Shown: positions 8,600 to 17,105 of the stretch, one piece after another
How positions within the stretch are numbered: position 1 is the stretch's first letter
Layout of the letters: every line of letters starts with the position of its first letter
The notes under the pieces: generated by a model
The model's database searches: none
What the model saw: the letters and a program-made list of their open reading frames with translations, nothing else
What the model was told of the DNA's origin: nothing
From: Croceibacterium_A sp035626815
GTDB taxonomy: Bacteria; Pseudomonadota; Alphaproteobacteria; Sphingomonadales; Sphingomonadaceae
Reading direction: 5' to 3'
DNA: 64,000 nucleotides
Assembly: GCA_035626815.1 (NCBI GenBank)
Contig: DASPMY010000049.1
Coordinates: 62,001 to 126,000, forward strand
Translations under genes and position numbers: made by a program

Positions 8600-8653
8600 G
8601 CGCTTGACGCAATTTGGGTTAGTCTCCGCTCGGGGCGCGCGTGGGGGGACGCG

Positions 8654-10276
8654 GTGGAGAGCACTGTCTCGCACGAGATCGCGGGCCCGCCCAGGCCGTT
8701 GTGGCGCCGGGCGGCGGACGGCGTGCTGATCGCGGCGTTCGCCGTGCTGCTCGCGGCTGCCCTCGCGGGTCCGCTGCTGGCGCTCGTCCGACCGGGAAAC
8801 GCGACGTTCTTCGATGCCGACGTGATCGCGCAGCAAGCGGCCCTGGCCGGTCTCGATTATGGGCTCTTCTACTGGACCCGCCTGGCCACGACGACGCTGG
8901 CGGCTGTCGTCCTCGCCGGCGCGGCAAGCGTGTTGTTCCGCCAGCACCGGCGCCAGCCGGCGGCCGCGCTCTTGGCCTTCTCGCTCCTGCTGCTGGCGAT
9001 CACCATCTACTGCGCGCAGCTTTACGGTTCGGCAGAGCTGAGTTTTCTCCTCGGCCGGTCCGTGTCCGCGGCGTGGGCCCTGTTCACGATCGCCATGATG
9101 ATCTTCCCCGACGGCCGCTTCGCACCCGCCTGGATGCGGTGGGTCGCGCTCGGCTTCCTGGTCGTGGCCCTGCTCACCTGGCTCGGGCTCACGCTGCTTC
9201 CACCCGCCTTTGTCGGGGTGGCCATCCTGCTGATTGCCGTCGGCGGGTTGATCCTGCGGTATCGGCGGCTGCCGAGTGGAACGGAACGGCAGCAGATTCG
9301 CTGGGCCCTGCTGGGCTTTGCCACCGGCGCCCCGCTCACGATCCTCACGGTTTCGCTGCAGACGCTGGTGATCTATGCCGAGGGTACGCCGCCAGCGACC
9401 GTGGTTTGGACCGACGCCCTGGTCTTCACCGTCCTGCTGCCGCTGTCGCATCTTCTGATAGCCGGCGGGATGCTGATCTCGCTGCTCAAATACCGCCTCT
9501 ACGATGCCGACCGGGTCATCACCCGCTCCGTTTCGTTCAGCGCGCTGACGATCATCCTGCTGGCGCTGTTCACCGGCACCGAGAAAGTCATCGAGCTGCT
9601 CGGGCACGAGTGGTTCCACCACGAGCTCGGGGTCCTTGCGGGCGGTCTCGGCGCCGCGCTGGCTGCGGCCACTTTCGTGCCGTTGCACCACCGCCTTACC
9701 CACTGGGCCGAGCACCGCTTCCAGAAAGAGCTGATCCGCTTGCGCAAGGGCCTGCCCGCACTGATGGGCGACTTGCGCGAGACCGCGCCGCCGGCGCGCA
9801 TCGCCGCCGCCGCGCTCGACAGGGTTGCGATCGGGGTGCGGGCCAGCCAGGCCGCGCTGGTGATGGACGGGATGCTCGTCGATGCCCGTGGAATCGCCGC
9901 GAGCGAGGTCGAGGACTGGCGTGCCGCCTGGCAGCCGGCCGCACGCGACGGTTTCGATATCGACCGGCACGATCCGGTGTTCCCGTTGCGCATCCCGCTC
10001 GAGGCCGACGGGCACGGGCGCGTCGGCTGGCTGCTGCTCGGACCGCGGCCGGACGGAAGCTTCTATGGCAAGGACGAACGCGAGACGCTGGCCCAGATCG
10101 CCGACCCGGTCGCTCGCGCGCTCGAGATCGCCGCCCGCCGCGAAGCGCGCGAGGCGGCGGAGCGCGAGCTATGGCGGGGCCAGGCCAAGCTCAACGCGCG
10201 CCTGCTCAAGACGCTCGGCTCGCTCGACCACAAGCTCGGGCGCCTGCTCCCCCCGGCGGCCGAAGCGGCGGAGTAG
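8654..10276 (+). CDS. Membrane sensor-like protein with GAF-like domain, no kinase domain
   Basis: 540 residues. The N-terminal ~300 hold seven to eight hydrophobic helices and a FPDGRFAPAWMRW motif also found in the membrane part of many sensor histidine kinases. A cytoplasmic region (about 365-500) resembles a GAF domain (RIAAAALDRVAIGVRASQAALVM ... GWLLLGPRPDGSFYGKDE is its start and end). It closes with a coiled-coil-like helix (residues ~500-535). No HisKA, HATPase, GGDEF or EAL motif follows; the frame ends cleanly. GTG 8654 has GGGGGGA upstream. It could be a truncated kinase, or a sensor signalling through a partner. Function unknown. Confidence 0.7.
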   Translation: MESTVSHEIAGPPRPLWRRAADGVLIAAFAVLLAAALAGPLLALVRPGNATFFDADVIAQQAALAGLDYGLFYWTRLATTTLAAVVLAGAASVLFRQHRRQPAAALLAFSLLLLAITIYCAQLYGSAELSFLLGRSVSAAWALFTIAMMIFPDGRFAPAWMRWVALGFLVVALLTWLGLTLLPPAFVGVAILLIAVGGLILRYRRLPSGTERQQIRWALLGFATGAPLTILTVSLQTLVIYAEGTPPATVVWTDALVFTVLLPLSHLLIAGGMLISLLKYRLYDADRVITRSVSFSALTIILLALFTGTEKVIELLGHEWFHHELGVLAGGLGAALAAATFVPLHHRLTHWAEHRFQKELIRLRKGLPALMGDLRETAPPARIAAAALDRVAIGVRASQAALVMDGMLVDARGIAASEVEDWRAAWQPAARDGFDIDRHDPVFPLRIPLEADGHGRVGWLLLGPRPDGSFYGKDERETLAQIADPVARALEIAARREAREAAERELWRGQAKLNARLLKTLGSLDHKLGRLLPPAAEAAE

Positions 10277-10291
10277 GCCGCCGGCACCCCG

Positions 10292-11512
10292 CTAGGCTTC
10301 CCCCGTCTTGCGCGGCGCGGTTTCCTTGAGGAACAGCGCGATCAGGAAACCGAGGACCAGCCCGCCGATCGTGAAGGTGAAGACGTGCTCGATGCCGTAG
10401 GCGCCGGCGATCTGGCCGGCGATGCTCGGGGCGACGCCGCCGCCGAAGATCTCGCCCGCGCCGATGACCAGGCCGGCGACCGACGCGACCATGCCGAGCG
10501 GCGCGGCTTCCGCGGCAACCGGTCCGGCGAGGATCGCCAGCGCCGAGAAGTTGAACAGCGAGGCGAAGAACAGCAGCCAGAACAGCGTGGACAGGCTGCT
10601 CGCGTCGGCGTGGGCGAACAGCCAGGTGAACGCCGCCGCGAGGATGTACGACAGCAGCGTCGCCAGCTTGCGGCCGATGAAGTCGGACACGGTCGGCATC
10701 GCGAACTGGCCGAGCGCGCCGCCGAACCCGACGGCCGAGAACACGAAGCCCATGTCCTGGACCGAGAGCTTCAGGTAGTCGGTCAGGTAGCTCGGGGCCA
10801 TCGCCGCCAGCACGAACACGCCGCCCATCGCGCACATCAGCGTCAGCATCGCCAGCGGCACGTTGCGGTGCCGGAACAGGTCGGCGAAGCTCGGCCGTGC
10901 CACGGGCGCGGCCGAAGGCGCGGCGGGCGCCGGCTCGCGCACCAGGAAGAACATCGCTGCCGCCATGATCAGCCCCGGGATGCCGACCAGCAGGAACACG
11001 GTGCGCCAGTCGGTCACCAACAGCAGCTGGGTGGCGATGATCGGGCCGATGGCGTTGCCCATCAGCGAGATCATGCACTGGAAGATGCCGTTGTTCATTC
11101 CGCGCCGCTTCGGGTGCGAGGCCTCGACCGCCACCGCCACGCCGATCGAGGCGACCGGCCCTTCGGCGAGCCCCATCACCGCGCGGATCACCAGCAGCGC
11201 GACCAGCCCTCCGGCCATGCCGGAGAAGGCCGACATCAGCGAGAACACGATCACCGCCGGGATGAGCACCTTGCGGCGGCCGACCCGGTCGGACAGGAAG
11301 CCCATCGCGAACGCCGACAGGCCCCAGAACACCGCGAGGATGCCGACCAGGTTGCCGAGGTCCTCGTACGTCAGGCCGAGCTCGCCCATGAAGGCGGGAA
11401 ACAGCACCGGCAGGATGAAGCGGTCGAGACCGACCAGCCCGAAGGTCAGACTGAGGACGAGGATGATCTTCCACTCGTAGCCGGTATCCCAGCCCTTGGT
11501 TTGCTGTTGCAT
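10292..11512 (-). CDS. MFS transporter
   Basis: 406-residue inner-membrane carrier with twelve predicted helices. The signature loop between helices 2 and 3 reads GFLSDRVGRRKVLIP, and its pseudo-repeat in the second half reads PTVSDFIGRKLATLL. The N-terminal half has GLDRFILPVLFPAFMGELGL, typical of the organic-acid/ACS-like branches; the substrate is not determinable. It begins 25 bases after the DUF885 gene on the same strand and is the last of five co-directional genes (19199 to 10292), which suggests uptake of a product released by the amidase and DUF885 enzymes. Inference only. Confidence 0.88.
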   Translation of the reverse strand: MQQQTKGWDTGYEWKIILVLSLTFGLVGLDRFILPVLFPAFMGELGLTYEDLGNLVGILAVFWGLSAFAMGFLSDRVGRRKVLIPAVIVFSLMSAFSGMAGGLVALLVIRAVMGLAEGPVASIGVAVAVEASHPKRRGMNNGIFQCMISLMGNAIGPIIATQLLLVTDWRTVFLLVGIPGLIMAAAMFFLVREPAPAAPSAAPVARPSFADLFRHRNVPLAMLTLMCAMGGVFVLAAMAPSYLTDYLKLSVQDMGFVFSAVGFGGALGQFAMPTVSDFIGRKLATLLSYILAAAFTWLFAHADASSLSTLFWLLFFASLFNFSALAILAGPVAAEAAPLGMVASVAGLVIGAGEIFGGGVAPSIAGQIAGAYGIEHVFTFTIGGLVLGFLIALFLKETAPRKTGEA

Positions 11513-11537
11513 GTCCCCCCCTTTCGATTGTCTCAGG

Positions 11538-13307
11538 TCACTCCACCGGCAAGCCGAACATCAGCGCGCGGACGTATTTCACCGGCGGCGAACCGTGGCT
11601 CAGCACCGCGTCGTTGTAGCGCCGCAAATCGAAGTCCGGCCCCCAGCGCTGCATCGCCTCGCGGCGCAGCGCCAGGTGCTCCTCGTAGCCGGTGAAGTAG
11701 CTCAGCAGCTGGACCGACGAGAGGTTGGCGCGGATCCATTTGCCGGCCGCTTCGCGCTCCTGCTGGAACGCGCCGGTCATCATCAGCTCCATCGCCTGGT
11801 CGCGGGTCATGCCCTCGGTGTGGATGCCGATGTCGAGCAGCGTGTTGGTGACCGAGCGCAGCCGCATCTTGAGCATGGTGAGCTTGAACAGCCTGCCGTC
11901 CTCGGTGCCGTCGCCGCCGAGATAGCCCTGCTCGGCCATCAGCCGCTCCGCATAGACCGCCCAGCCTTCGATGAACGGCCCCGATTGGAGCACCGCGCGC
12001 AGCGGGTCCTTGTCGCGCTTGGCATGGTCGAGCTGGAGGTAGTGCCCGGGCATCGCCTCGTGGATCGACAGGTCATGGAGCATGTACAGGTTGTATTCGG
12101 TGAGGAAGCTGGTCGCCTGCTCGTCGGTCCACTCGGGCGGGATCGGCGAGACGGCGTAGAAGTTCGGCAGGTCGGCCTCGAGCGCGCCGGGCGGGTCGTC
12201 GTAGGCGACCGAGTTGCCCTGGTTGAAGGTCGGCATCGTCACCACCTGCACCGGGCCGGTCGGCATTCCGACGAAGCCCTTGGCCCGGACGAACTCGGTC
12301 GCCTCGGCGAGCGTCTCGCGGGCGCGCTGCTCTAGCTGGTCGCGCGGGGAACGGCGCGCGTAGCTCTTGGCGAGCGCGCATTCGATCGCTTCCTGCTGGG
12401 TGGCTTTGTCGCAATCGGGGAACGTGCGCGCGAGCCGCTCCATTTCCTCGCGGGCGTCGGCGAACGCCGCTTGCGCCCGGGCCTTGAGCTCGGGCCGGGT
12501 CATCGAGCTCATCAGCTCGAAGCCCATCTTGCGGTCGTAAAGCTGCGGGCCGAGGCGGAACTCGCCGGTCGCGTTCGGCACCAGGACCTCGTCGAGCCAC
12601 CTCTGGTGCTCGGCGAGCGCGGCGCGCAGCGCGGCCGAGGCGGCGTCGAACCGCACGCGCGGCACGCCGCTGCGCGCCACCTCGGGCGCGATGATGGTGT
12701 CGACGATCTCGGCGATCCCGGCATTCTGCCGCGCCACGGTCTCGGCGTGGACTTTGGGGACGCGCGCGGGATCGAGCTGCCGCCGCGCCTCGGCGAGGAA
12801 CGCGGGGAGCTGCTCCATCCGCGTGGTCACCGCCTCGAAGCGCTGCGGCCAAGGCGCGAAGTCGCGCGCGACCAGCGCGTACAGCGCGTTCGACGCGGCG
12901 GTGTTGTAGGCTTGCGGGTTCCACGCCCAGGTCTGCAGCGTCTCGAGGTCCCACAAGTCGTACTCGAGGGCGTTCGTCAGCAGCGCGTAGTCGACCTGGT
13001 TGTCGCGCGTCAGCCGGGCGGGGTCGACCGCGGCCAGCGCCGCGAGCAGCTCGCGGTCCTTTGCCGCGCGCGCCTGGCGACCGGCTGCATCTATCGCCGG
13101 CAGCTCGGCGTCGTGCCGGTGATCCCCGAGCTGGGTCGCCAGGATCGGATCGAGCGCGGTCAGCGCGTCGATGTACTGCCGGCCGATGCGTTCGAACGCC
13201 GCGTCGGCGTCCGCTTGCGCGGCCGCGCTGTCGGCCGGTGGCGCCGGGATGGTCGCGCAGCCGGCGAGCGACAGGCCGGCGGCCAGGACGAAGCTGCGCA
13301 GGCGCAT
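11538..13307 (-). CDS. DUF885 family lipoprotein, probable metallopeptidase
   Basis: 589 residues with a lipoprotein signal (LAAGLSLAGC, lipidation at Cys17), so probably anchored in the periplasm or outer membrane. DUF885 proteins carry a zinc-peptidase-like HExxxxH core; here HEAMPGHYLQL lies near residue 415, with a downstream glutamate in FIEGWAVYAERL. The rest is helical as usual for the family. Length is typical (550-620). It sits between a TonB receptor (73 bases upstream) and an MFS transporter (25 bases downstream). A role in trimming imported peptides is inferred from fold and context, not demonstrated. Confidence 0.85.
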   Translation of the reverse strand: MRLRSFVLAAGLSLAGCATIPAPPADSAAAQADADAAFERIGRQYIDALTALDPILATQLGDHRHDAELPAIDAAGRQARAAKDRELLAALAAVDPARLTRDNQVDYALLTNALEYDLWDLETLQTWAWNPQAYNTAASNALYALVARDFAPWPQRFEAVTTRMEQLPAFLAEARRQLDPARVPKVHAETVARQNAGIAEIVDTIIAPEVARSGVPRVRFDAASAALRAALAEHQRWLDEVLVPNATGEFRLGPQLYDRKMGFELMSSMTRPELKARAQAAFADAREEMERLARTFPDCDKATQQEAIECALAKSYARRSPRDQLEQRARETLAEATEFVRAKGFVGMPTGPVQVVTMPTFNQGNSVAYDDPPGALEADLPNFYAVSPIPPEWTDEQATSFLTEYNLYMLHDLSIHEAMPGHYLQLDHAKRDKDPLRAVLQSGPFIEGWAVYAERLMAEQGYLGGDGTEDGRLFKLTMLKMRLRSVTNTLLDIGIHTEGMTRDQAMELMMTGAFQQEREAAGKWIRANLSSVQLLSYFTGYEEHLALRREAMQRWGPDFDLRRYNDAVLSHGSPPVKYVRALMFGLPVE

Positions 13308-13380
13308 CGTGGTGTCCCCCCTTGCGCCGAGGGCTACCAGCCCGCAAGCCGCGCGTCGATGCCCGGCGCGGCGGTTACGC

Positions 13381-15501
13381 TCAGAAGCTGCCCTTGACGA
13401 CGAAGCTGACGATGCGCCCGACCTCGCGCCGCCGCGCCTCGTGGAACAGCACCGGCGAGCGGTTGCGCGGGCCGGCGTAGACGAACCGGTCGAGCACGGC
13501 GTCCTGCTCGAGGATGTTGTTCAGCCGCGCCTGCAGGGTCAGGCCGAACACGTCCTTGTGCTCGACGAAGGCGCCGAACGCGTCGCGCAGGCTGTAGTCG
13601 AGGCCGACCTCGGCGAGGCGGTAGTAGGGCTCGAACGCGGTGGTGCGGAAGCTTGCGCCCCACGCCCAGTCGCTGCCCGGCACGTCGTGGCGCAGCGCGA
13701 CGCTGAGGTTGCGCGGCTGGAAGCGGTCGAACCGGCGCGTGCCGCCGGTCACCGGGTCGAGCAGGCGCGATTCGCGCACTTGCGCGTCGATGTCGAGCTT
13801 GGCCCCGCGGAACCCGAGCGGCTCGAGCCGGACGGTGCTGTTGAGCGACAGGCCGTACGACCGGGCGCTGGCGATGTTGCCGACCGCCTCGCCGCCGCGC
13901 GGCAGCGGGACGATGGCGACGTAGTCCTCGATCCCGTCGTAGAACAGGTTGGCGGTCACCCGGCCCCACGGGCCGAGGCTCTTGCCGATCTCGAGGTCGA
14001 ACTCCCAGCTTTGCTGCGGCCGCAGCTCGTTGTTGCTCTCGTTGGTGTTGTTGTTCGACAGGTTCACGTCGGCGAGGAAATCGCCGAAGTTGAGCTGGCC
14101 GACCTTGCGCGCGCCCTTGAGCGACACGTCGAGCCCGTCGAGCGGCGCCCAGGCGAGCGAGAACGAGCCCTTCGGGCGCTTGAAGCTGCGCGACAGCGCG
14201 TCGGCCCCGGTCTGCGCCAGCTTCGAGTACTCGCCGCCGATGCTGAGCTGCAGCGACAGGTTCGCGGCGAGCGGGCGGCCGAACGACAGGATCGTCTCGT
14301 AGCGGTCCTCGGTGACGCCGCCGCTGCCCGACGGGAACGGGATCGCCACGAACTCGCCCGACGGCCGCAGCAGCGCGAGGCCGGCGACGTTGCCGAGGCG
14401 GTTGAAGGCGGCCTCGCCCGAAAGCTGGACATCGCCGCCGAGCATCTTCCAGCGGTATTCGCCGCGCCCGATCCGCTCGCCCGAGTCGCTCGCCTGGGTG
14501 AAGCGGCTGCCGGTGCGCGGTGCGCCGCTGTCGGGATCGACGGTCAGCTCGGTCGAGAACGCCGAAGTGCGGAAGCTTTCGAGCCCGATCAGCTTGAGTC
14601 GGCCGGGGCCCAGCGCGAACTCGAAGTCGCCGCCGATTTCGTAGTTGTGGCCGCTCGAATGCGACCGCAGCGCCTCGACCAGCGCCGGCGCGCCGGGCGC
14701 CGCGATCACGCGCTCGTCCTCGGTCGAATCGGACCAGCTCCATTGCCACGATGCGCTGAGGTTGGCGACCGAGCTGCCCGGTCCATCGATCCGCAGCTGG
14801 GTGCCGATCTTCGGCGCGTGCGATACGTTCCACGTCTCGCTGAAGCGTTCCTCGACGGCGCCGAAGCGGTCGGTGATCCGGTTCGGCCCGCCGGTGCCGC
14901 CGTAGAACGGGTTGTTGTCGACCGCGAAGGTGAAGGCGACCGGCCCGCGCGTGCCGGTGAGCGAGGCGCGCGCGCCGGCCCAGCGGAAGCCGGCGAAGTC
15001 GGTCGGCAGCTGCGGGCTCCACTCGAACTGGCCGCGGACGCCGGCGGCTTCCTTGCCGGTGATGATGTTGGCGACGCGGCCCGAGAGGCCGGGAATGTCG
15101 AGCGTCGCGCCGTCGACGAACTCGATGCGGATCACGTTCGCGGCGGCGATGCGGCTCAGCCGCTGGGTGACCGAGTCCGACTTGCTCGAGACCCGCTCGC
15201 CGTTGAGCAGGACGTTGCCGGTCGCCTCGCCGAGCCCGCGCCCCTGGCCGAAGCTCTCCTGGATGTTGAACCCGGGAACCTGCTGCAGCATGTCGAGCGC
15301 GCTGCGCGGGGCGTACTGCGCGAAATCGAGCGGCGTGTAGACGATTTTCTGCTCGGTGGCGGCGGCGGGCGTGCCGTCGGCCGGCGGCGGCACCACGGCC
15401 GGCGTCGGGGGCGCCGCGTCGCCGGTGTCCTGCGCGAGCGCCGGCGCGGCGACGCCCAGCGCCAGCGCACAGCAGCCGAGATGGAGCGCAAGGCGCCGCA
15501 C
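13381..15501 (-). CDS. TonB-dependent outer-membrane receptor (copy 1)
   Basis: 706 residues. A signal peptide ends at about residue 23 (APALAQD). A plug domain follows (QYAPRSALDMLQQVPGFNI, GERVSSKSDSVTQRL) and then a long beta-barrel ending in phenylalanine (VVKGSF), the usual outer-membrane signature. GTG 15501 is chosen with GGGGGA eight bases upstream. It is a paralogue of the receptor at 17106-19199: both share GEYRW, FNR, VPIPFPSG-like and GGVTEDRYE blocks and the GGEYSKLAQTG segment. The two flank a secreted amidase. The transported substrate is unknown; a peptide or amide is suggested by neighbours. Confidence 0.9.
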   Translation of the reverse strand: MRRLALHLGCCALALGVAAPALAQDTGDAAPPTPAVVPPPADGTPAAATEQKIVYTPLDFAQYAPRSALDMLQQVPGFNIQESFGQGRGLGEATGNVLLNGERVSSKSDSVTQRLSRIAAANVIRIEFVDGATLDIPGLSGRVANIITGKEAAGVRGQFEWSPQLPTDFAGFRWAGARASLTGTRGPVAFTFAVDNNPFYGGTGGPNRITDRFGAVEERFSETWNVSHAPKIGTQLRIDGPGSSVANLSASWQWSWSDSTEDERVIAAPGAPALVEALRSHSSGHNYEIGGDFEFALGPGRLKLIGLESFRTSAFSTELTVDPDSGAPRTGSRFTQASDSGERIGRGEYRWKMLGGDVQLSGEAAFNRLGNVAGLALLRPSGEFVAIPFPSGSGGVTEDRYETILSFGRPLAANLSLQLSIGGEYSKLAQTGADALSRSFKRPKGSFSLAWAPLDGLDVSLKGARKVGQLNFGDFLADVNLSNNNTNESNNELRPQQSWEFDLEIGKSLGPWGRVTANLFYDGIEDYVAIVPLPRGGEAVGNIASARSYGLSLNSTVRLEPLGFRGAKLDIDAQVRESRLLDPVTGGTRRFDRFQPRNLSVALRHDVPGSDWAWGASFRTTAFEPYYRLAEVGLDYSLRDAFGAFVEHKDVFGLTLQARLNNILEQDAVLDRFVYAGPRNRSPVLFHEARRREVGRIVSFVVKGSF

Positions 15502-15543
15502 GCAGGTCCCCCAGATTTTTTCGGATCGTTGACTAAGTCCGGC

Positions 15544-15572
15544 CCGATAGGGGGAATCGCCGCTTGATACAA
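15544..15572 (-). promoter_or_regulatory. Candidate sigma-70 promoter for TonB receptor copy 1
   Basis: Reading the minus strand, TTGTAT (15572-15567) is separated by 17 bases from TATCGG (15549-15544), about 43 bases before the receptor start. The -35 starts right after the amidase stop codon at 15574, so the receptor could be expressed separately from the upstream genes. Confidence 0.4.
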
Positions 15573-15573
15573 C

Positions 15574-17067
15574 CTAGTTCGTGTACGCGATTGTATCGCT
15601 CCACTTGTCGAACCCGGGCTCGGGCAACGCCGCGCTGCGGGCGCGCTCGTACGCCGCGCCGGCCTGCAGCACGCCGGCGTCGGCCCATTTCGCGCCCATG
15701 ATCGACAGCCCGACGGGCAAGCCTTCGACCGCGCCCATCGGCACCGAGAGGTGCGGATAGCCGGCGATGGCCGCCAGGCTGCCGGCGCCGATCGAGCCGT
15801 CATAATGGTCGCCGTTGACAAGGTCCGTAGTCCACGCCGGTCCGACGGTCGGCGCGACGAGCACCGTCACGCGGTGTCCGGCGAGCAGCTTGTCGATGCC
15901 CTCGGCGCCCGCCAGCCGCAGCGAGTTGGCCCGCGCCGCCTCGTAGGCCGCGCGGTCGGTGGCCTTCTCGGCCATCAGGAAAATCTCCTGCCCGAACCAG
16001 CGCATCTCCTCCGCCGCGTGGGCGTCGTTGAAGGCGATCACCTCGGCCAGCGTGCGCACCGGGAGGTCGGCCGGCGAGCCGGCGAGATAGGCGTTGAGAT
16101 CCGCGCGCAGCTCGTGCTGCAGCACCAGGAACTCGTCCTCGCCCATCTTCGGATCGGGTTCGTAGTCGATCTCGACCAGCACCGCGCCGGCGCTCCTGAG
16201 GTCGGCCAGCGCCTGCTCGAACACGCGCGCCACGTCGGGATGGCCGCCGACGGCCTTGCGCAGCACGCCGATCCGGACGCCCGCCAGCGAGGCGCTCGCC
16301 AGCCCCTGGGTGTAGTCGGTCTTGCGCGCATCGGCCTCGGCGGTCGCCGCGTCGGCCGGGTCGCTGCCGGCGATGGCGTTGAGCAGCAGCGCCGCGTCGG
16401 CCACCGAGCGCGCCATCGGCCCGGCGGTGTCCTGGCTGTGGCTGATCGGCACGACGTGCGTGCGGCTGACGAGCCCGACGGTCGGCTTGAAGCCGACGAT
16501 GCCGTTGACGCTCGCCGGGCAGGTGATCGAGCCGTCGGTCTCGGTGCCGAGCGCCGCCCACGCCAGCCCCGCCGCCACCGCCGCGCCGCTGCCCGAGGAC
16601 GAGCCGCAGGCATTGCGCTCGGTGGCGTGCGGATTGCGCGTCAGCCCGCCGACCGCGCTCCACCCGCTGCTGCTGCGGGTCGAGCGGATGTTGGCCCATT
16701 CGGAGAGGTTGGTCTTGCCGAGCACGATGCCGCCCGCCGCGCGCAGCCGCGCAATCAGCGGCGCGTCGCGGCCGGTCAGGTTGTCCTTGAGCGCCAGGCT
16801 GCCGGCGGTGGTCGGCCACTCGCGCGTCTCGATGTTGTCCTTGACCAGCACCGTGCGCCCGCCGAGCGGCAGTCCGGCCGCGAGGGCCGCCTCGGCCTCG
16901 GCCGCGGCGTGCCGGGTGTCGGCGACCACGATCACCGCATTGAGCGCGGGCCCGGCATCGTCGAGCGCGGCGATGCGGGCGAGATGGGCGGCGGCGTCGT
17001 CGCCCGAGCTGGCGAGCGCGGGGGACGACAGGGCGAGCAGCGCGGCGAGCGCGGTGGGAGTCCTCAT
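15574..17067 (-). CDS. Secreted amidase-signature family hydrolase
   Basis: 497 residues with a signal peptide (cleavage near PALASSG, residue ~20), so exported. The amidase-signature triad is present: Lys76 (VLVKDNIE), Ser156 in the GSSSGSG loop and nucleophile Ser180 in TETDGSITCPAS. The cluster NLSEWANIR, VGFKPTVGLVSR and SQDTAGPMARSVADAA matches the branch containing peptide amidase. It hydrolyses carboxamides to acid and ammonia; the substrate is not known. ATG 17067 is chosen because it yields the signal peptide; the open frame extends to 18666 only as shadow of the upstream receptor. It lies 38 bases downstream of TonB receptor 2 and 72 upstream of receptor 1. Confidence 0.9.
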   Translation of the reverse strand: MRTPTALAALLALSSPALASSGDDAAAHLARIAALDDAGPALNAVIVVADTRHAAAEAEAALAAGLPLGGRTVLVKDNIETREWPTTAGSLALKDNLTGRDAPLIARLRAAGGIVLGKTNLSEWANIRSTRSSSGWSAVGGLTRNPHATERNACGSSSGSGAAVAAGLAWAALGTETDGSITCPASVNGIVGFKPTVGLVSRTHVVPISHSQDTAGPMARSVADAALLLNAIAGSDPADAATAEADARKTDYTQGLASASLAGVRIGVLRKAVGGHPDVARVFEQALADLRSAGAVLVEIDYEPDPKMGEDEFLVLQHELRADLNAYLAGSPADLPVRTLAEVIAFNDAHAAEEMRWFGQEIFLMAEKATDRAAYEAARANSLRLAGAEGIDKLLAGHRVTVLVAPTVGPAWTTDLVNGDHYDGSIGAGSLAAIAGYPHLSVPMGAVEGLPVGLSIMGAKWADAGVLQAGAAYERARSAALPEPGFDKWSDTIAYTN

Positions 17068-17105
17068 GCCGCGCAGCTTGCCACCGCGCGGCGCGGACGC
17101 AAGCG

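Noticed and set aside
8604..8609. TTGACG before the sensor-like gene as a promoter -35
   Set aside because: No acceptable -10 is found 16-18 bases downstream.
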